Below are positions 6,521 to 13,769 of a stretch of 13,769 bases of DNA, in pieces. The first letter of the stretch is position 1. Each line of letters opens with the position of its first letter. The translations under genes were made by a program, and so were the position numbers. The stretch is taken from positions 1 to 13,769 of the forward strand of contig QIKU01000237.1 of NCBI GenBank assembly GCA_003232015.1, written 5' to 3'. The stretch comes from Gammaproteobacteria bacterium (GTDB lineage Bacteria > Pseudomonadota > Gammaproteobacteria > UBA6429). Below the pieces are notes generated by a model. It did not search any database. It worked only from the letters and a program-made list of their open reading frames with translations, and had not been told where the DNA came from.

Positions 6521-7468
6521 TCAGCTTTCATTCTTTTTTTTTCTGGTGGTGCGCGCCCGCGGGTGTGCCTGATCGTAGACTTTGGCGAGATGCTGAAAAT
6601 CCAGATGGGTATAAATCTGTGTCGTGCTGATGTCGCTATGGCCGAGTAATTCCTGTACGGCACGTAAATCACCACTGGATTCGAGCATATGAGAAGCAAA
6701 TGAGTGGCGCAGCATATGCGGGTGTACGTGGCTGGGCAGGGCCTGTTTTTGTGCCCAGTAGCGCAAGCGTTGTTGAATACTGCGTGCGGCAAGCCGCGTT
6801 CCCTTGCTACTTAAAAATACCGCTTCCGTCGCAGGTGCGGAATCTTTTAAAAAATCACTTGTGCGCACCTTTAGCCATTTGTTGATTGCCATTATGGCTT
6901 GTTTGCCCATCGGCAGAACGCGTGTTTTGTCACCTTTGCCGATAACGCTGAGCATTCCCTGGCTAAGATCTATTTGTTGAATATCCAGGTTAACCAGTTC
7001 GGCCAATCGTAAACCCGAAGAATAAAATAATTCCAAAATCGCCTTATCACGTATAGCGATAGGACTGGAGTCGCTAATATCAAGATAATGTTGAATCTGA
7101 TCGACGTCGAGTGTTTTGGGCAACTTACGCCCCGTTTTCGGTGCGCGTATCGTTTGTGCCGGGTTAACTGTTAACATTTCTTCGCTGATAAGATAGTTAA
7201 AAAAACTTCGTATCGAACTTAGTTCACGCTGAATGGACTTTGCGCTGATCTGTTGGCGATGTCGTAATGCGACATAGGATTGAATGAGTGGCTCTTTTAC
7301 ATCGGCTAGAGTGATTATCGAATTTTTATTCAGGTGGTCAATGAAACGGCTCAGGTCACGCGCATAACTATCAAGCGTGTGTTTAGAAAGTTGTCGTTCG
7401 TACTTGAGTTTGTGCAGGTAACAATCCGTCTCCTGTCTGGCGAGATTCGAGGTGACGGCGGAATTCAT
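6521..7468 (-). CDS. xerC: XerC site-specific tyrosine recombinase
   Basis: The 315-residue product is a complete tyrosine recombinase. The N-terminal core-binding domain spans about 10-100 (LHKLKYERQLSKHTLDSYARDLSRF). The catalytic domain has all six key residues: R154 (SSGLRLAEL), K178 (GKGDK), H251 and R254 (HPHMLRHSFASH), H277 (LLGHSDI) and the nucleophile Y286 (TTQIYTH). Length and order fit XerC, which with XerD resolves chromosome dimers at dif near division. Placement after dapF and a DUF484 gene is the usual gammaproteobacterial order and argues for XerC over a phage integrase. The gap from the DUF484 stop is 22 bases and a GAAGAA sequence precedes the ATG. The C-terminal tail is basic (TTRKKK) and is encoded across a run of nine A residues. 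Confidence 0.96.
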   Translation of the reverse strand: MNSAVTSNLARQETDCYLHKLKYERQLSKHTLDSYARDLSRFIDHLNKNSIITLADVKEPLIQSYVALRHRQQISAKSIQRELSSIRSFFNYLISEEMLTVNPAQTIRAPKTGRKLPKTLDVDQIQHYLDISDSSPIAIRDKAILELFYSSGLRLAELVNLDIQQIDLSQGMLSVIGKGDKTRVLPMGKQAIMAINKWLKVRTSDFLKDSAPATEAVFLSSKGTRLAARSIQQRLRYWAQKQALPSHVHPHMLRHSFASHMLESSGDLRAVQELLGHSDISTTQIYTHLDFQHLAKVYDQAHPRARTTRKKKNES

Positions 7469-7490
7469 TTCTTCAATTCGTTTTAGTTAG

Positions 7491-8225
7491 TCATTGGCTA
7501 GCGTTGTTGGATTCTGTGTCGAGAGTCCGCTTCAAGACTCGTGCCAGAATATTGCCAATTTGAGTTAAAAATAACGTACCCATATCGGCACGAAAGCGAT
7601 CACGTTCATGGCTACCAATCGCAAGCAAGCCGTAACAGGTTTTAGATTGTTCGTTTTCAACTAATGGAATTAAGGCCGCCGAGGCGATTTGCCCGGCTTC
7701 GTCACTAAATAATGATTCTAATTGCCCCGGTTTCAATTGCCCACAGGCAGGGCGACGTTCTTTTATGATTTTTTCAAACGCACCCATGACCGGTTCGCTC
7801 CAGTCGATCACATCCGGGCGAGCCGATAATGAAGGGTGGCCGGTATTAAATAACCGAACTACAACGGTATCGGCATTAAAATCTTTACTCAGACGAGTCT
7901 GTACAATATTCAGGACATCATCAAGGTTTTGACTGTCAAGCAGGGCGAGTATGAGCTTACTGATCTGCGTACTGAGCCTTTCATTGACCTTGGCATTTGA
8001 TATCAGCGTGTTGAGGCGCTTTTTATGAGCATTTTTTTGTTCACGTAATATTTGAACCTGCCGCTCGACCAGTGAAATAGCACCCTGGTGATCGTGCGGC
8101 AGTATCATGTCGGCTAACAAATCCAGGTGACGTTCGAAAAAATCGGGGTTGTCACGCAAATAACGCACGATGGATTTTTCAGAATCATCAATTACGGGTT
8201 TATCGGTTTTATGTGATGTGCTCAT
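7491..8225 (-). CDS. DUF484 family protein (GAF-like)
   Basis: The 244-residue product has the DUF484 pattern. The N-terminal segment is IVRYLRDNPDFFERHLDLLADM (19-40), next is a predicted coiled coil around SLVERQVQILREQKNAHKKRLNTLI, and the rest is a GAF-like domain (about 95-235) with LIPLVENEQSKTCYGLLAIGSHERDRF. No enzyme motif is visible. GAF-like domains often bind small ligands or partners, but the role of this family is not established. Its ATG overlaps the dapF stop by four bases (ATGA), so translation is probably coupled, and xerC follows after 22 bases. The same order in other gammaproteobacteria is the main reason for confidence. Confidence 0.93.
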   Translation of the reverse strand: MSTSHKTDKPVIDDSEKSIVRYLRDNPDFFERHLDLLADMILPHDHQGAISLVERQVQILREQKNAHKKRLNTLISNAKVNERLSTQISKLILALLDSQNLDDVLNIVQTRLSKDFNADTVVVRLFNTGHPSLSARPDVIDWSEPVMGAFEKIIKERRPACGQLKPGQLESLFSDEAGQIASAALIPLVENEQSKTCYGLLAIGSHERDRFRADMGTLFLTQIGNILARVLKRTLDTESNNASQ

Positions 8226-9061
8226 AATTCAATACTACCCTCGAAAACCGTTGTGGTTGGGCCCGTCATAAAAATTGGTTCGCCCTCTGCTTTCCAGCTG
8301 ATATTGAGTGTACCACCTGTGAGCAGAACTTGTACGTTTTCATCCAGTAATTTCCAGCGTCTGCCTATGACCATGGCCGCACATGCTCCAGTACCACATG
8401 CCTGAGTCTCTCCGACTCCGCGTTCATAGACACGAAGCTTGATCGTCTTTTGATCAATTACCTGCATAAAGCCAGCATTTACTCGATTCGGGAAGCGCGA
8501 GTGAGATTCAATTAAAGGGCCAATTTCGGTGACGGGAGCGGTGTCAATATTTTCAACCTGAGTGACGGCATGTGGATTGCCAATGGCAACAACACCAATA
8601 TCAAGTTTACGATCATCCAGGCTAAGCGAAAAGTGATGGTTTGTTGCTTCAGTCGCATCGGTTTGAAAGGGAATCTGCTCTGGTGTAAATCTCGGCACCC
8701 CCATATTAACCGTCACCAGATTATTTTTTTCCAGTGTTAAAATAATATTGCCTGAATTTGTCGAGACGGGTATGGTCGTTTCCGTCGTCAGGTTTTGATC
8801 ATGAACAAAACGAGCAAAACAGCGCGCACCATTGCCGCATTGTTCTACTTCATGTCCATCGGCGTTAAAAATACGATAGGCAAAAAGAACAGAACTATCC
8901 GTTGGTGGCTCGACAAGTAACAGCTGGTCGCAACCAATCCCCCGATTTCTATCCGAAATCGAGCGGATTTGCTCAGAATTTAGCTGAATATCCTGATTAA
9001 TCGCATCGATGACAACAAAATCATTGCCTAAACCATGCATCTTGGAGAATGAAATTTTCAT
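8222..9061 (-). CDS. dapF: diaminopimelate epimerase
   Basis: The 279-residue product converts LL-diaminopimelate to meso-diaminopimelate, the precursor of lysine and a component of peptidoglycan. Both catalytic cysteines are present: C75 in EVEQCGNGARC and C222 in TQACGTGACA. Other family motifs are KMHGLGNDFVVID (7-19), NRGIGCDQLL (39-48), GNPHAV (161-166) and ERGVGET (213-219). Length is normal for the family and the enzyme is cytosolic. The stop overlaps the DUF484 start by four bases. The region upstream (9062-9172) is shared with the divergent solute-binding gene, so dapF may have its own promoter there. Before the ATG only a weak AAAAG is seen as ribosome binding site. Confidence 0.97.
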   Translation of the reverse strand: MKISFSKMHGLGNDFVVIDAINQDIQLNSEQIRSISDRNRGIGCDQLLLVEPPTDSSVLFAYRIFNADGHEVEQCGNGARCFARFVHDQNLTTETTIPVSTNSGNIILTLEKNNLVTVNMGVPRFTPEQIPFQTDATEATNHHFSLSLDDRKLDIGVVAIGNPHAVTQVENIDTAPVTEIGPLIESHSRFPNRVNAGFMQVIDQKTIKLRVYERGVGETQACGTGACAAMVIGRRWKLLDENVQVLLTGGTLNISWKAEGEPIFMTGPTTTVFEGSIEL

Positions 9062-9140
9062 CTTTTAGCTCAAATGACCGATATATTTATATTAGCTGGA
9101 AATGCAGCCGTTGAGATCTTATATTATTTATAGTAACGGA

Positions 9141-9164
9141 TGCCATAATTATCTCCAATAAGGA
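9141..9164 (+). promoter_or_regulatory. candidate extended -10 promoter and ribosome binding site for the solute-binding gene
   Basis: TGCCATAAT (9141-9149) matches an extended -10 element with one mismatch. The corresponding -35 position is poor, which extended -10 promoters tolerate. AAGGA at 9160-9164 lies 8 bases before the GTG at 9173 and decides that start. The leader would be short. Confidence 0.35.
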
Positions 9165-9172
9165 TTTTTTCT

Positions 9173-10183
9173 GTGCATTACTGCTTTTTTCGATTAGTTC
9201 GGTACTTTATTGTCATCATCAGTGTTGGCAGTGTGAATGCGAGTGTGTCGGCGGCTGAAAAGATACGGATTGGATGGGTCTATGCGATGGCAAATACGCC
9301 GATCCTGGTTGCATATCACAATGGATTTTTTAGCCATGAAGGCGTTCAGGTTGAACTGCGGCGTTTTAATTCTGGCCCCCTGCTAAAAAGGGCACTTGAG
9401 GCCGGTAATCTGGATATGGCTTATATGGGGATGCCCCCCGTTTATCATTCAATAGCCAAGGGTGCGGATCTAAAAATTGTCGCCAAGGTTAATTACGGTC
9501 AGGCTGCGTTGATTACTTCACCAAACGGCCCGATAAAAACTCTTGCTGATTTGAAAAATAAAAAAATTGCTGGCATTCGACACGGTAGTGGTATGGATGT
9601 GTTATTAAAATCATTTGTCCTAAATGTTGCGGCCAACCTGGATGCCAACAAAGATGTAACTATCTTACACATGCCCGCTAAAATGATGGTCGCTTCAGTG
9701 AACAAGAAAGTGGTCGATGCTGCTTTTACCTGGGAGCCGTTTGTTTCTTTTGCGGTGCTAACCGGGCGAGCCAGAATAATATTTGATATGAATGAAGCGG
9801 TACCGAAGTACCCCTGGTACGTCATTGTTGCAAATAATAAAACACGCACCGAAAATCGTGATTCTATGTATAAAGTTCTGAAAGCGCATAAGCGTGCGGT
9901 TGCCTATTTAAATGCACATACGGAAGCAGGTAATGAATTAATTATCGAAACGTTCAAAATAAAAAATGCTCTAAATGCAGAATACAATCGGGTGAAGGCA
10001 AGGGAGATCGTGTTAGCGGCACGGGGGCGGCTTGGCTGGGATGTGAAATTTTCCAGGGAGAACGAAAAATTCCTGCAAAAATTAATGAATTATTCGCATG
10101 AGTTAGGGTTTCTAAAAAAGAAGCTTGATGTTGATGAAGTGATTGATCGCAAAACAGTTAACTGGATGAATGCAAAGATATAA
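9173..10183 (+). CDS. orphan NMT1/SsuA-like ABC solute-binding protein
   Basis: The 336-residue product starts at a GTG and has a signal peptide (hydrophobic 11-26, probable cut after SAA at about 29). The mature chain begins EKIRIGW and shows the NitT/TauT-type periplasmic binding fold: ANTPILVAYHNGFF (40-53), VQVELRRFNSGPLLKRALEAGNLDMAYMG, then LADLKNKKIAGIRHGSGMD and VDAAFTWEPF. These are typical of NMT1/SsuA/ThiY-like proteins that bind nitrate, sulfonates, thiamine precursors or similar small ligands. The ligand cannot be told from sequence. No permease or ATPase gene lies within the window, so it is an orphan here and may use a transporter encoded elsewhere or act as a sensor subunit. 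It sits on the strand opposite to lysA and dapF, between them, with its stop 13 bases from the lysA stop. Confidence 0.9.
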   Translation: MHYCFFRLVRYFIVIISVGSVNASVSAAEKIRIGWVYAMANTPILVAYHNGFFSHEGVQVELRRFNSGPLLKRALEAGNLDMAYMGMPPVYHSIAKGADLKIVAKVNYGQAALITSPNGPIKTLADLKNKKIAGIRHGSGMDVLLKSFVLNVAANLDANKDVTILHMPAKMMVASVNKKVVDAAFTWEPFVSFAVLTGRARIIFDMNEAVPKYPWYVIVANNKTRTENRDSMYKVLKAHKRAVAYLNAHTEAGNELIIETFKIKNALNAEYNRVKAREIVLAARGRLGWDVKFSRENEKFLQKLMNYSHELGFLKKKLDVDEVIDRKTVNWMNAKI

Positions 10184-10196
10184 ACCATTAATGACT

Positions 10197-11444
10197 TTAG
10201 GGTAGTAATTGCTCGCCAGAAAATAATTCTGCTACCGTTTCTCGTTTTCGGATCAAGTGAACCGTATCGCCATCGACCATGATCTCCGCTGCGCGAGCCC
10301 GACTATTATAATTTGAGCTCATCGTAAAACCATAAGCTCCGGCCGATCGGATCGCCAACAGGTCACCCTCAAGTAGATTTAATGTGCGCTGTTTGCCCAG
10401 AAAATCGCCCGTTTCACAGATAGGCCCGACGACATCGTATTTATGTTGTTGTCCATTTTCACGCGGCGTTACCGGGATAATGGCCTGCCAGGCGTCATAA
10501 AGTGCGGGGCGCATTAGATCATTCATTGCCGCATCAATAATTGCAAAGTGTCGACCACTATTATGTTTCAAGTGTTCTATCCGGGTTACTAAAATTCCTG
10601 CATTTCCAGCGATAGCACGACCAGGCTCCATGATCACGCGGTAATTATAATTTGCCAGTAATTCGTTTAACGCTGATGCATATTCATTGGGCGCCGGTGG
10701 CGTTTCATCCTGATAACGGATACCCAGCCCGCCGCCGATATCGATATGTTCGACTGCAATGCCTTCTTTTTTCAGGTTTTCAAGCAGCGCCAGGACACGT
10801 TTTAAGGCATCTACAAAGGGTGTGATTGAGGTAAGCTGTGATCCTATATGACAGTCAATACCGCGAATCTGGATATTTTCTAAGTCAGCCGCGATTTTAT
10901 AGGTTGCAATTGCGTCTTCAATGGCAATCCCAAATTTGTTTTCTTTCAGACCGGTTGAAATATAAGGGTGAGTTTGCGCATCCACATCCGGGTTCACGCG
11001 CAGTGAAATGGGCGCCTGGGTATTGTTCTGCCTGGCGACCTCATTGATTCGATATAACTCAGATTCGGATTCGACGTTAAAGCAATGAATGCCAACATTC
11101 AGTGCGCGTTTAATCTCATCAGTTCGTTTTGCCACACCAGAAAAAACGACCTTAGCGGGATCGCCACCTGCTGCGAGCACGCGTTCTAGTTCGCCGATTG
11201 AAACAATATCGAATCCCGAGCCCAGACGGGCAAGAATGTTTAATACGCCGATATTGGAATTTGCTTTTACCGCATAACAGATTAGATGTGGCGTTTTTGC
11301 TAATGCAGAATCAAAAGCATGCCAATGGCGCTCTAAAGTGGCGCGGGAGTAGATATAACAGGGCGTACCGAACCGTTGCGCAATCGATTGCACAGAAACC
11401 TGTTCGGCAAAGAGCTCATTATTCTGGTATTCGAAATGATCCAT
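10197..11444 (-). CDS. lysA: diaminopimelate decarboxylase
   Basis: The 415-residue product makes lysine from meso-diaminopimelate. It is a PLP-dependent fold-III decarboxylase with K60 as the PLP lysine (CYAVKANSN), H199 in CHIGSQ, the phosphate-binding glycine loop GGGLGIRY (237-244), EPGRAIAGNAG (273-283), catalytic C343-E344 in GPICETGDFL, and Y371 in AGAYGFTMSSNYNSR. All expected residues are present and the length is normal. The gene follows lptM after 5 bases and has no clear Shine-Dalgarno of its own, so translation is probably coupled. In many gammaproteobacteria dapF comes directly after lysA; here the solute-binding gene lies between on the other strand. Confidence 0.97.
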   Translation of the reverse strand: MDHFEYQNNELFAEQVSVQSIAQRFGTPCYIYSRATLERHWHAFDSALAKTPHLICYAVKANSNIGVLNILARLGSGFDIVSIGELERVLAAGGDPAKVVFSGVAKRTDEIKRALNVGIHCFNVESESELYRINEVARQNNTQAPISLRVNPDVDAQTHPYISTGLKENKFGIAIEDAIATYKIAADLENIQIRGIDCHIGSQLTSITPFVDALKRVLALLENLKKEGIAVEHIDIGGGLGIRYQDETPPAPNEYASALNELLANYNYRVIMEPGRAIAGNAGILVTRIEHLKHNSGRHFAIIDAAMNDLMRPALYDAWQAIIPVTPRENGQQHKYDVVGPICETGDFLGKQRTLNLLEGDLLAIRSAGAYGFTMSSNYNSRARAAEIMVDGDTVHLIRKRETVAELFSGEQLLP

Positions 11445-11449
11445 GAATA

Positions 11450-11629
11450 TTATTTTTCAGTTTGTTTGTTTTTAATGTTCTTATTATCCTTAGTGTCCTG
11501 AATCTCTACTTTTTGTTTTTTTTCAAGATACAGTGGCCCTTTTTTACCGCAGGCAGAGAGGCCCAGAGTTGTTAAGCAACTCAGCATAATGACACTAACC
11601 GACAAGGTTCGAACAAGGGGTTTTTTCAC
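11450..11629 (-). CDS. lptM: LptM-type small lipoprotein
   Basis: A 59-codon gene with a GTG start, directly upstream of lysA. Its product has basic residues at the start (MKKPLVR), a hydrophobic core and the lipobox LSAC with C27. It continues CGKKGPLYL, the hallmark of the LptM/YifL (LPS-assembly associated) lipoprotein family. The remaining 24 residues are charged, Lys-rich and probably disordered. In E. coli LptM binds and helps mature the LptD/LptE outer-membrane LPS translocon; the same role is inferred here from the motif. The short lptM gene next to lysA/dapF is a usual gammaproteobacterial arrangement. An in-frame stop just upstream excludes a longer start, and an ATG at codon 15 would destroy the signal peptide. 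The ribosome binding site is weak. Confidence 0.9.
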   Translation of the reverse strand: MKKPLVRTLSVSVIMLSCLTTLGLSACGKKGPLYLEKKQKVEIQDTKDNKNIKNKQTEK

Positions 11630-11670
11630 AATTAATTCACTATCTGCTATTGGTTTGGCCTACGGGTACC

Positions 11671-11696
11671 TGCCAGGCGGCAGAGCGAGTCTGGCA
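11671..11696. promoter_or_regulatory. inverted repeat in the lptM-lysA leader
   Basis: TGCCAG (11671-11676) and CTGGCA (11691-11696) are exact complements separated by 14 bases. On the minus strand this would form a hairpin at the very 5' end of the predicted lptM-lysA transcript and might stabilise it. No U-tract suitable for attenuation follows in that direction. It is too small to be the lysine riboswitch. Confidence 0.25.
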
Positions 11697-11704
11697 ACTT
11701 TGTT

Positions 11705-11732
11705 ATTATATCCAAATTGGCGCCACTGTTGA
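11705..11732 (-). promoter_or_regulatory. sigma70-type promoter for lptM-lysA
   Basis: Read on the minus strand, TCAACA (11732-11727) matches the -35 consensus at four of six positions. It is followed after 16 bases by a perfect -10 TATAAT (11710-11705). Transcription would start near 11698, giving a leader of roughly 70 bases before the lptM GTG. This is the best promoter match I see in the window. Confidence 0.6.
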
Positions 11733-11782
11733 TAGTCAGAATACGCTAAGATTAGACGAGGAAATGGAATTAAAGGCATAAC

Positions 11783-12436
11783 ATGACGACTATATATATT
11801 GGTATCGGTGTTTTTCTGGTATTGGGCGCGGTTATGTTACTAAAAGGGCTACGTCGGCTTTGGCGCCGACGTCTGGTCTGGGGGAGCCTGCAAGGTGTGA
11901 CGGGCCTGTTATTTATAGCGGGTGCGCTACTTGCTATCTCACTTGCCATGAATCTTTATAGTTATCAGGTTTTTACCGACGAGCAATTTGCCGCCGATGT
12001 GCGCATCGAGTCATTAGGGCCGCAGTACTATCGAGTCTATTTCATACCGAAGGATCAGCCTGCGCAATTATTTGAACTGCGTGGTGATGAGTGGCAGGTT
12101 GATGCGAGAATTCTCAAATGGCATGGTATTGCAACTTTGGCGGGACTAAAAACGGTGTACAGAATGGAACGTATCAGTGGCCGCTATCGGGATCTGAAGC
12201 AGGAACGCACGGCTCAGCGCTCAGCGCATGCATTGTCGAATGATAATGGCTTAGATTTATGGCAGTGGTCACGGAAAAATCAGCAGCGTATTCCCTGGAT
12301 TGATGCTATTTATGGAAATGCCGCCTACATGCCATTAACTAATCGGGCCCAATATAAGGTAAATGTTTCCAATTCAGGTTTGGTGATAAGACCGGCGAAT
12401 CCTGCGGCAAAAAAGGCAATAGAAAGCTGGCGATAA
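11783..12436 (+). CDS. two-TM membrane protein of unknown function
   Basis: The 217-residue product starts at an ATG with AAAGG (11772-11776) 6 bases upstream. Two membrane segments are clear: about 4-21 (IYIGIGVFLVLGAVMLL) and 38-58. Between them is a strongly basic cytoplasmic loop (RRLWRRR), so both termini should face the periplasm. Residues 60-217 form a soluble domain with many aromatic residues (QYYRVYFIPK, DEWQVDARILKWHG, DLWQWSRK). No catalytic motif is visible. Relatives are, as I remember, sometimes labelled cation/multidrug efflux pump, but two TM segments and no transporter motif make that name unsupported. The histidine kinase gene starts 23 bases downstream, so they may be one operon and the protein could modulate the kinase. 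Confidence 0.8.
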   Translation: MTTIYIGIGVFLVLGAVMLLKGLRRLWRRRLVWGSLQGVTGLLFIAGALLAISLAMNLYSYQVFTDEQFAADVRIESLGPQYYRVYFIPKDQPAQLFELRGDEWQVDARILKWHGIATLAGLKTVYRMERISGRYRDLKQERTAQRSAHALSNDNGLDLWQWSRKNQQRIPWIDAIYGNAAYMPLTNRAQYKVNVSNSGLVIRPANPAAKKAIESWR

Positions 12437-12459
12437 TGAGCAAACTGGAATAATTGTAG

Positions 12460-13769
12460 ATGCAGATTCGCACGCAAGTATTTAGTTGGGTATTTTTAGC
12501 GACGATCGTACCACTGACAACGATTGCTCTGGTGGCTACCTATTATATTGAGAGTGACTATCAGCGTGGTGTGGATGATGCCGTTTCAGCAAGTCTGGAG
12601 ACGCTAAGCTCAGAATTAAAACGCACCCTGGAATTGCAGGTTGAGCTGGCCGATGGCATGGCTAAATCGAATGCGGTGCAAGATTTTCTGTATTCATTAA
12701 AAGAGGCTGATGGTGGGCGTTTTACGTCAATGTTCAATGTGCATCGTAGTCGTATAAATCATTATTTCGAAGGTTTCCAGACGATTCTGCAGGGACAATT
12801 TGTGATGCGTCTGATGGATAAATTTGGAAATTCGTACATAAAAGTCAGCAAAAATAAACGTTCGAGGCCGGCATTTGAAGGAATAAGTGGCGTAATGTTT
12901 GTTGAGCAGGAAGTTGATGGGCTGGTATTTAATAATATGCTGCAGAAATTACCTGTAAATGAAGTAAGCACCCTAACCTTACCGCATAATGCCCAGCAAT
13001 CATCATTAATGGAAATCCTACCTTTCCTGGATTATATTGTGCCGTTATATTATGACGGTGAACTGGTTGGTGCGTTGAGTGTGACTCGCTTTGGTGAACG
13101 TATTGACACTATATTAGATCATGCTGCTCGCTTATATAATGCAAAATTATTTATTACCGAAAATAATCCAGATAACATTGATCGACATGGTTTGATGTTA
13201 TATGACGATCAGCAAAATATTCATTTTGCACAGGTTCGTGACGAATATAAATATTTAAACGCACAATATGGTGATGATTTATTTAATTCTATTATTGATG
13301 AGGCATATGGTAAGAAGTCAGTACCAGAAAAAGATGAAATAATTTTTTACCAGGAGTTTTATCCGTACCCTACCCGATTAACAAACTGGGTTATTGGTGT
13401 GCGAATCCCACAACAGGCCATTAGTGATCCGTTTCAAAAGATACGTTTAATGATCTGGGGGATTGCGGCTATATCGCTCATCATTAGTTTGTTTCTTAGT
13501 GACATCGGTGTGCGACTCATTGCACGACCGGTACGAGAGCTGGCAAGTAATCTCTTGTTATATTCGCGCGGCGAACATATGCAACGCGTGCAAACCAACG
13601 CACGTATCGAAGAGATACGTGATCTTGAAGTTGCTTTTAATACGCTTGCGGATTCTCTGGATAAAACGAGTGATGAACGTGACAAAGCTCAAAACATGAT
13701 GTTGCAAAGTGCAAAACTGGCCAGTATAGGGCAAATGGCGGCGGGCATAGGGCATGAAATCAATAACCC
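12460..13769 (+). CDS. sensor histidine kinase, 3' truncated by the window
   Basis: The frame is open from the ATG at 12460 to the window end (436 complete codons); an in-frame TAG lies directly before the ATG. Order of parts: TM1 at about 9-30; a large extracytoplasmic region (31-328) of double-Cache type, with LPFLDYIVPLYYDGELVGAL (187-206) and NWVIGVRIPQQ (309-319) as typical Cache strands; TM2 at about 329-347; HAMP at about 348-402 (ARPVRELASNLLLYSRGEHM); and then the HisKA H-box SAKLASIGQMAAGIGHEINN with phospho-acceptor H432. This H-box type is common in NtrB/ZraS-like kinases. The ATPase domain and any response regulator lie beyond the edge. The ligand is unknown. The ribosome binding site is weak (GGA at 12447-12449). 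Confidence 0.9.
   Translation, partial: MQIRTQVFSWVFLATIVPLTTIALVATYYIESDYQRGVDDAVSASLETLSSELKRTLELQVELADGMAKSNAVQDFLYSLKEADGGRFTSMFNVHRSRINHYFEGFQTILQGQFVMRLMDKFGNSYIKVSKNKRSRPAFEGISGVMFVEQEVDGLVFNNMLQKLPVNEVSTLTLPHNAQQSSLMEILPFLDYIVPLYYDGELVGALSVTRFGERIDTILDHAARLYNAKLFITENNPDNIDRHGLMLYDDQQNIHFAQVRDEYKYLNAQYGDDLFNSIIDEAYGKKSVPEKDEIIFYQEFYPYPTRLTNWVIGVRIPQQAISDPFQKIRLMIWGIAAISLIISLFLSDIGVRLIARPVRELASNLLLYSRGEHMQRVQTNARIEEIRDLEVAFNTLADSLDKTSDERDKAQNMMLQSAKLASIGQMAAGIGHEINN

Noticed and set aside
6521..7468. Possible phage or integron integrase marking a mobile element
   Set aside because: Context (dapF, DUF484), length and the full XerC pattern indicate the housekeeping recombinase; no att repeats or phage genes are nearby.
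11630..11782. Lysine riboswitch before lptM-lysA
   Set aside because: The leader is about 70 bases, far shorter than the lysine riboswitch, and only one small stem is visible.
13434..13685. Minus-strand open frames near the right edge
   Set aside because: They are antisense to the TM2-HAMP-HisKA part of the histidine kinase, which is clear on the plus strand.

Overview
The window looks like chromosomal DNA of a gammaproteobacterium of moderate GC. The best evidence is the block lptM-lysA ... dapF-DUF484-xerC, a housekeeping neighbourhood typical of Gammaproteobacteria, together with a DUF2797 protein. I see no tRNA, rRNA, CRISPR array, insertion sequence or prophage. Genus cannot be decided from the sequence alone.

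Left part (1-4.4 kb). The tail of an unidentified gene may end at 93. It faces a class I SAM-dependent methyltransferase (103-879, minus) of the kind found in surface-polysaccharide loci. About 550 noncoding bases follow and end in palindromes and a possible hairpin over the ribosome binding site of the next gene. Then comes a three-gene envelope cassette on the plus strand: a secreted DUF4331 protein (1437-2960), a 70-residue very acidic lipoprotein (2978-3190) and a secreted TPR protein (3251-4324). A likely terminator closes the cassette.

Middle part (4.4-6.5 kb). A short Kef/CPA2-type cation:proton antiporter without a nucleotide-binding tail (minus) is divergent from a zinc-finger DUF2797 protein (plus). 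Neither start has a clear Shine-Dalgarno sequence, and each has a -10-like hexamer a few bases before its ATG.

Right part (6.5-11.7 kb). xerC, a DUF484 gene and dapF form a tight minus-strand operon. lysA and the small lipoprotein gene lptM (59 codons, GTG start) form a second minus-strand unit with a good sigma70-type promoter. The two units belong together functionally: DapF and LysA act at consecutive steps of the diaminopimelate/lysine pathway. Here they are split by a plus-strand gene for an orphan NMT1/SsuA-like solute-binding protein, which ends 13 bases from the lysA stop.

Right edge (11.8-13.8 kb). A two-TM membrane protein of unknown function is followed after 23 bases by a sensor histidine kinase with a large extracytoplasmic domain. 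The kinase is cut by the window just after its phospho-acceptor histidine.

The most unusual items are the DUF4331/micro-lipoprotein/TPR cassette and the interrupted lysA-dapF arrangement. Neither is proven to be a new system from sequence alone.
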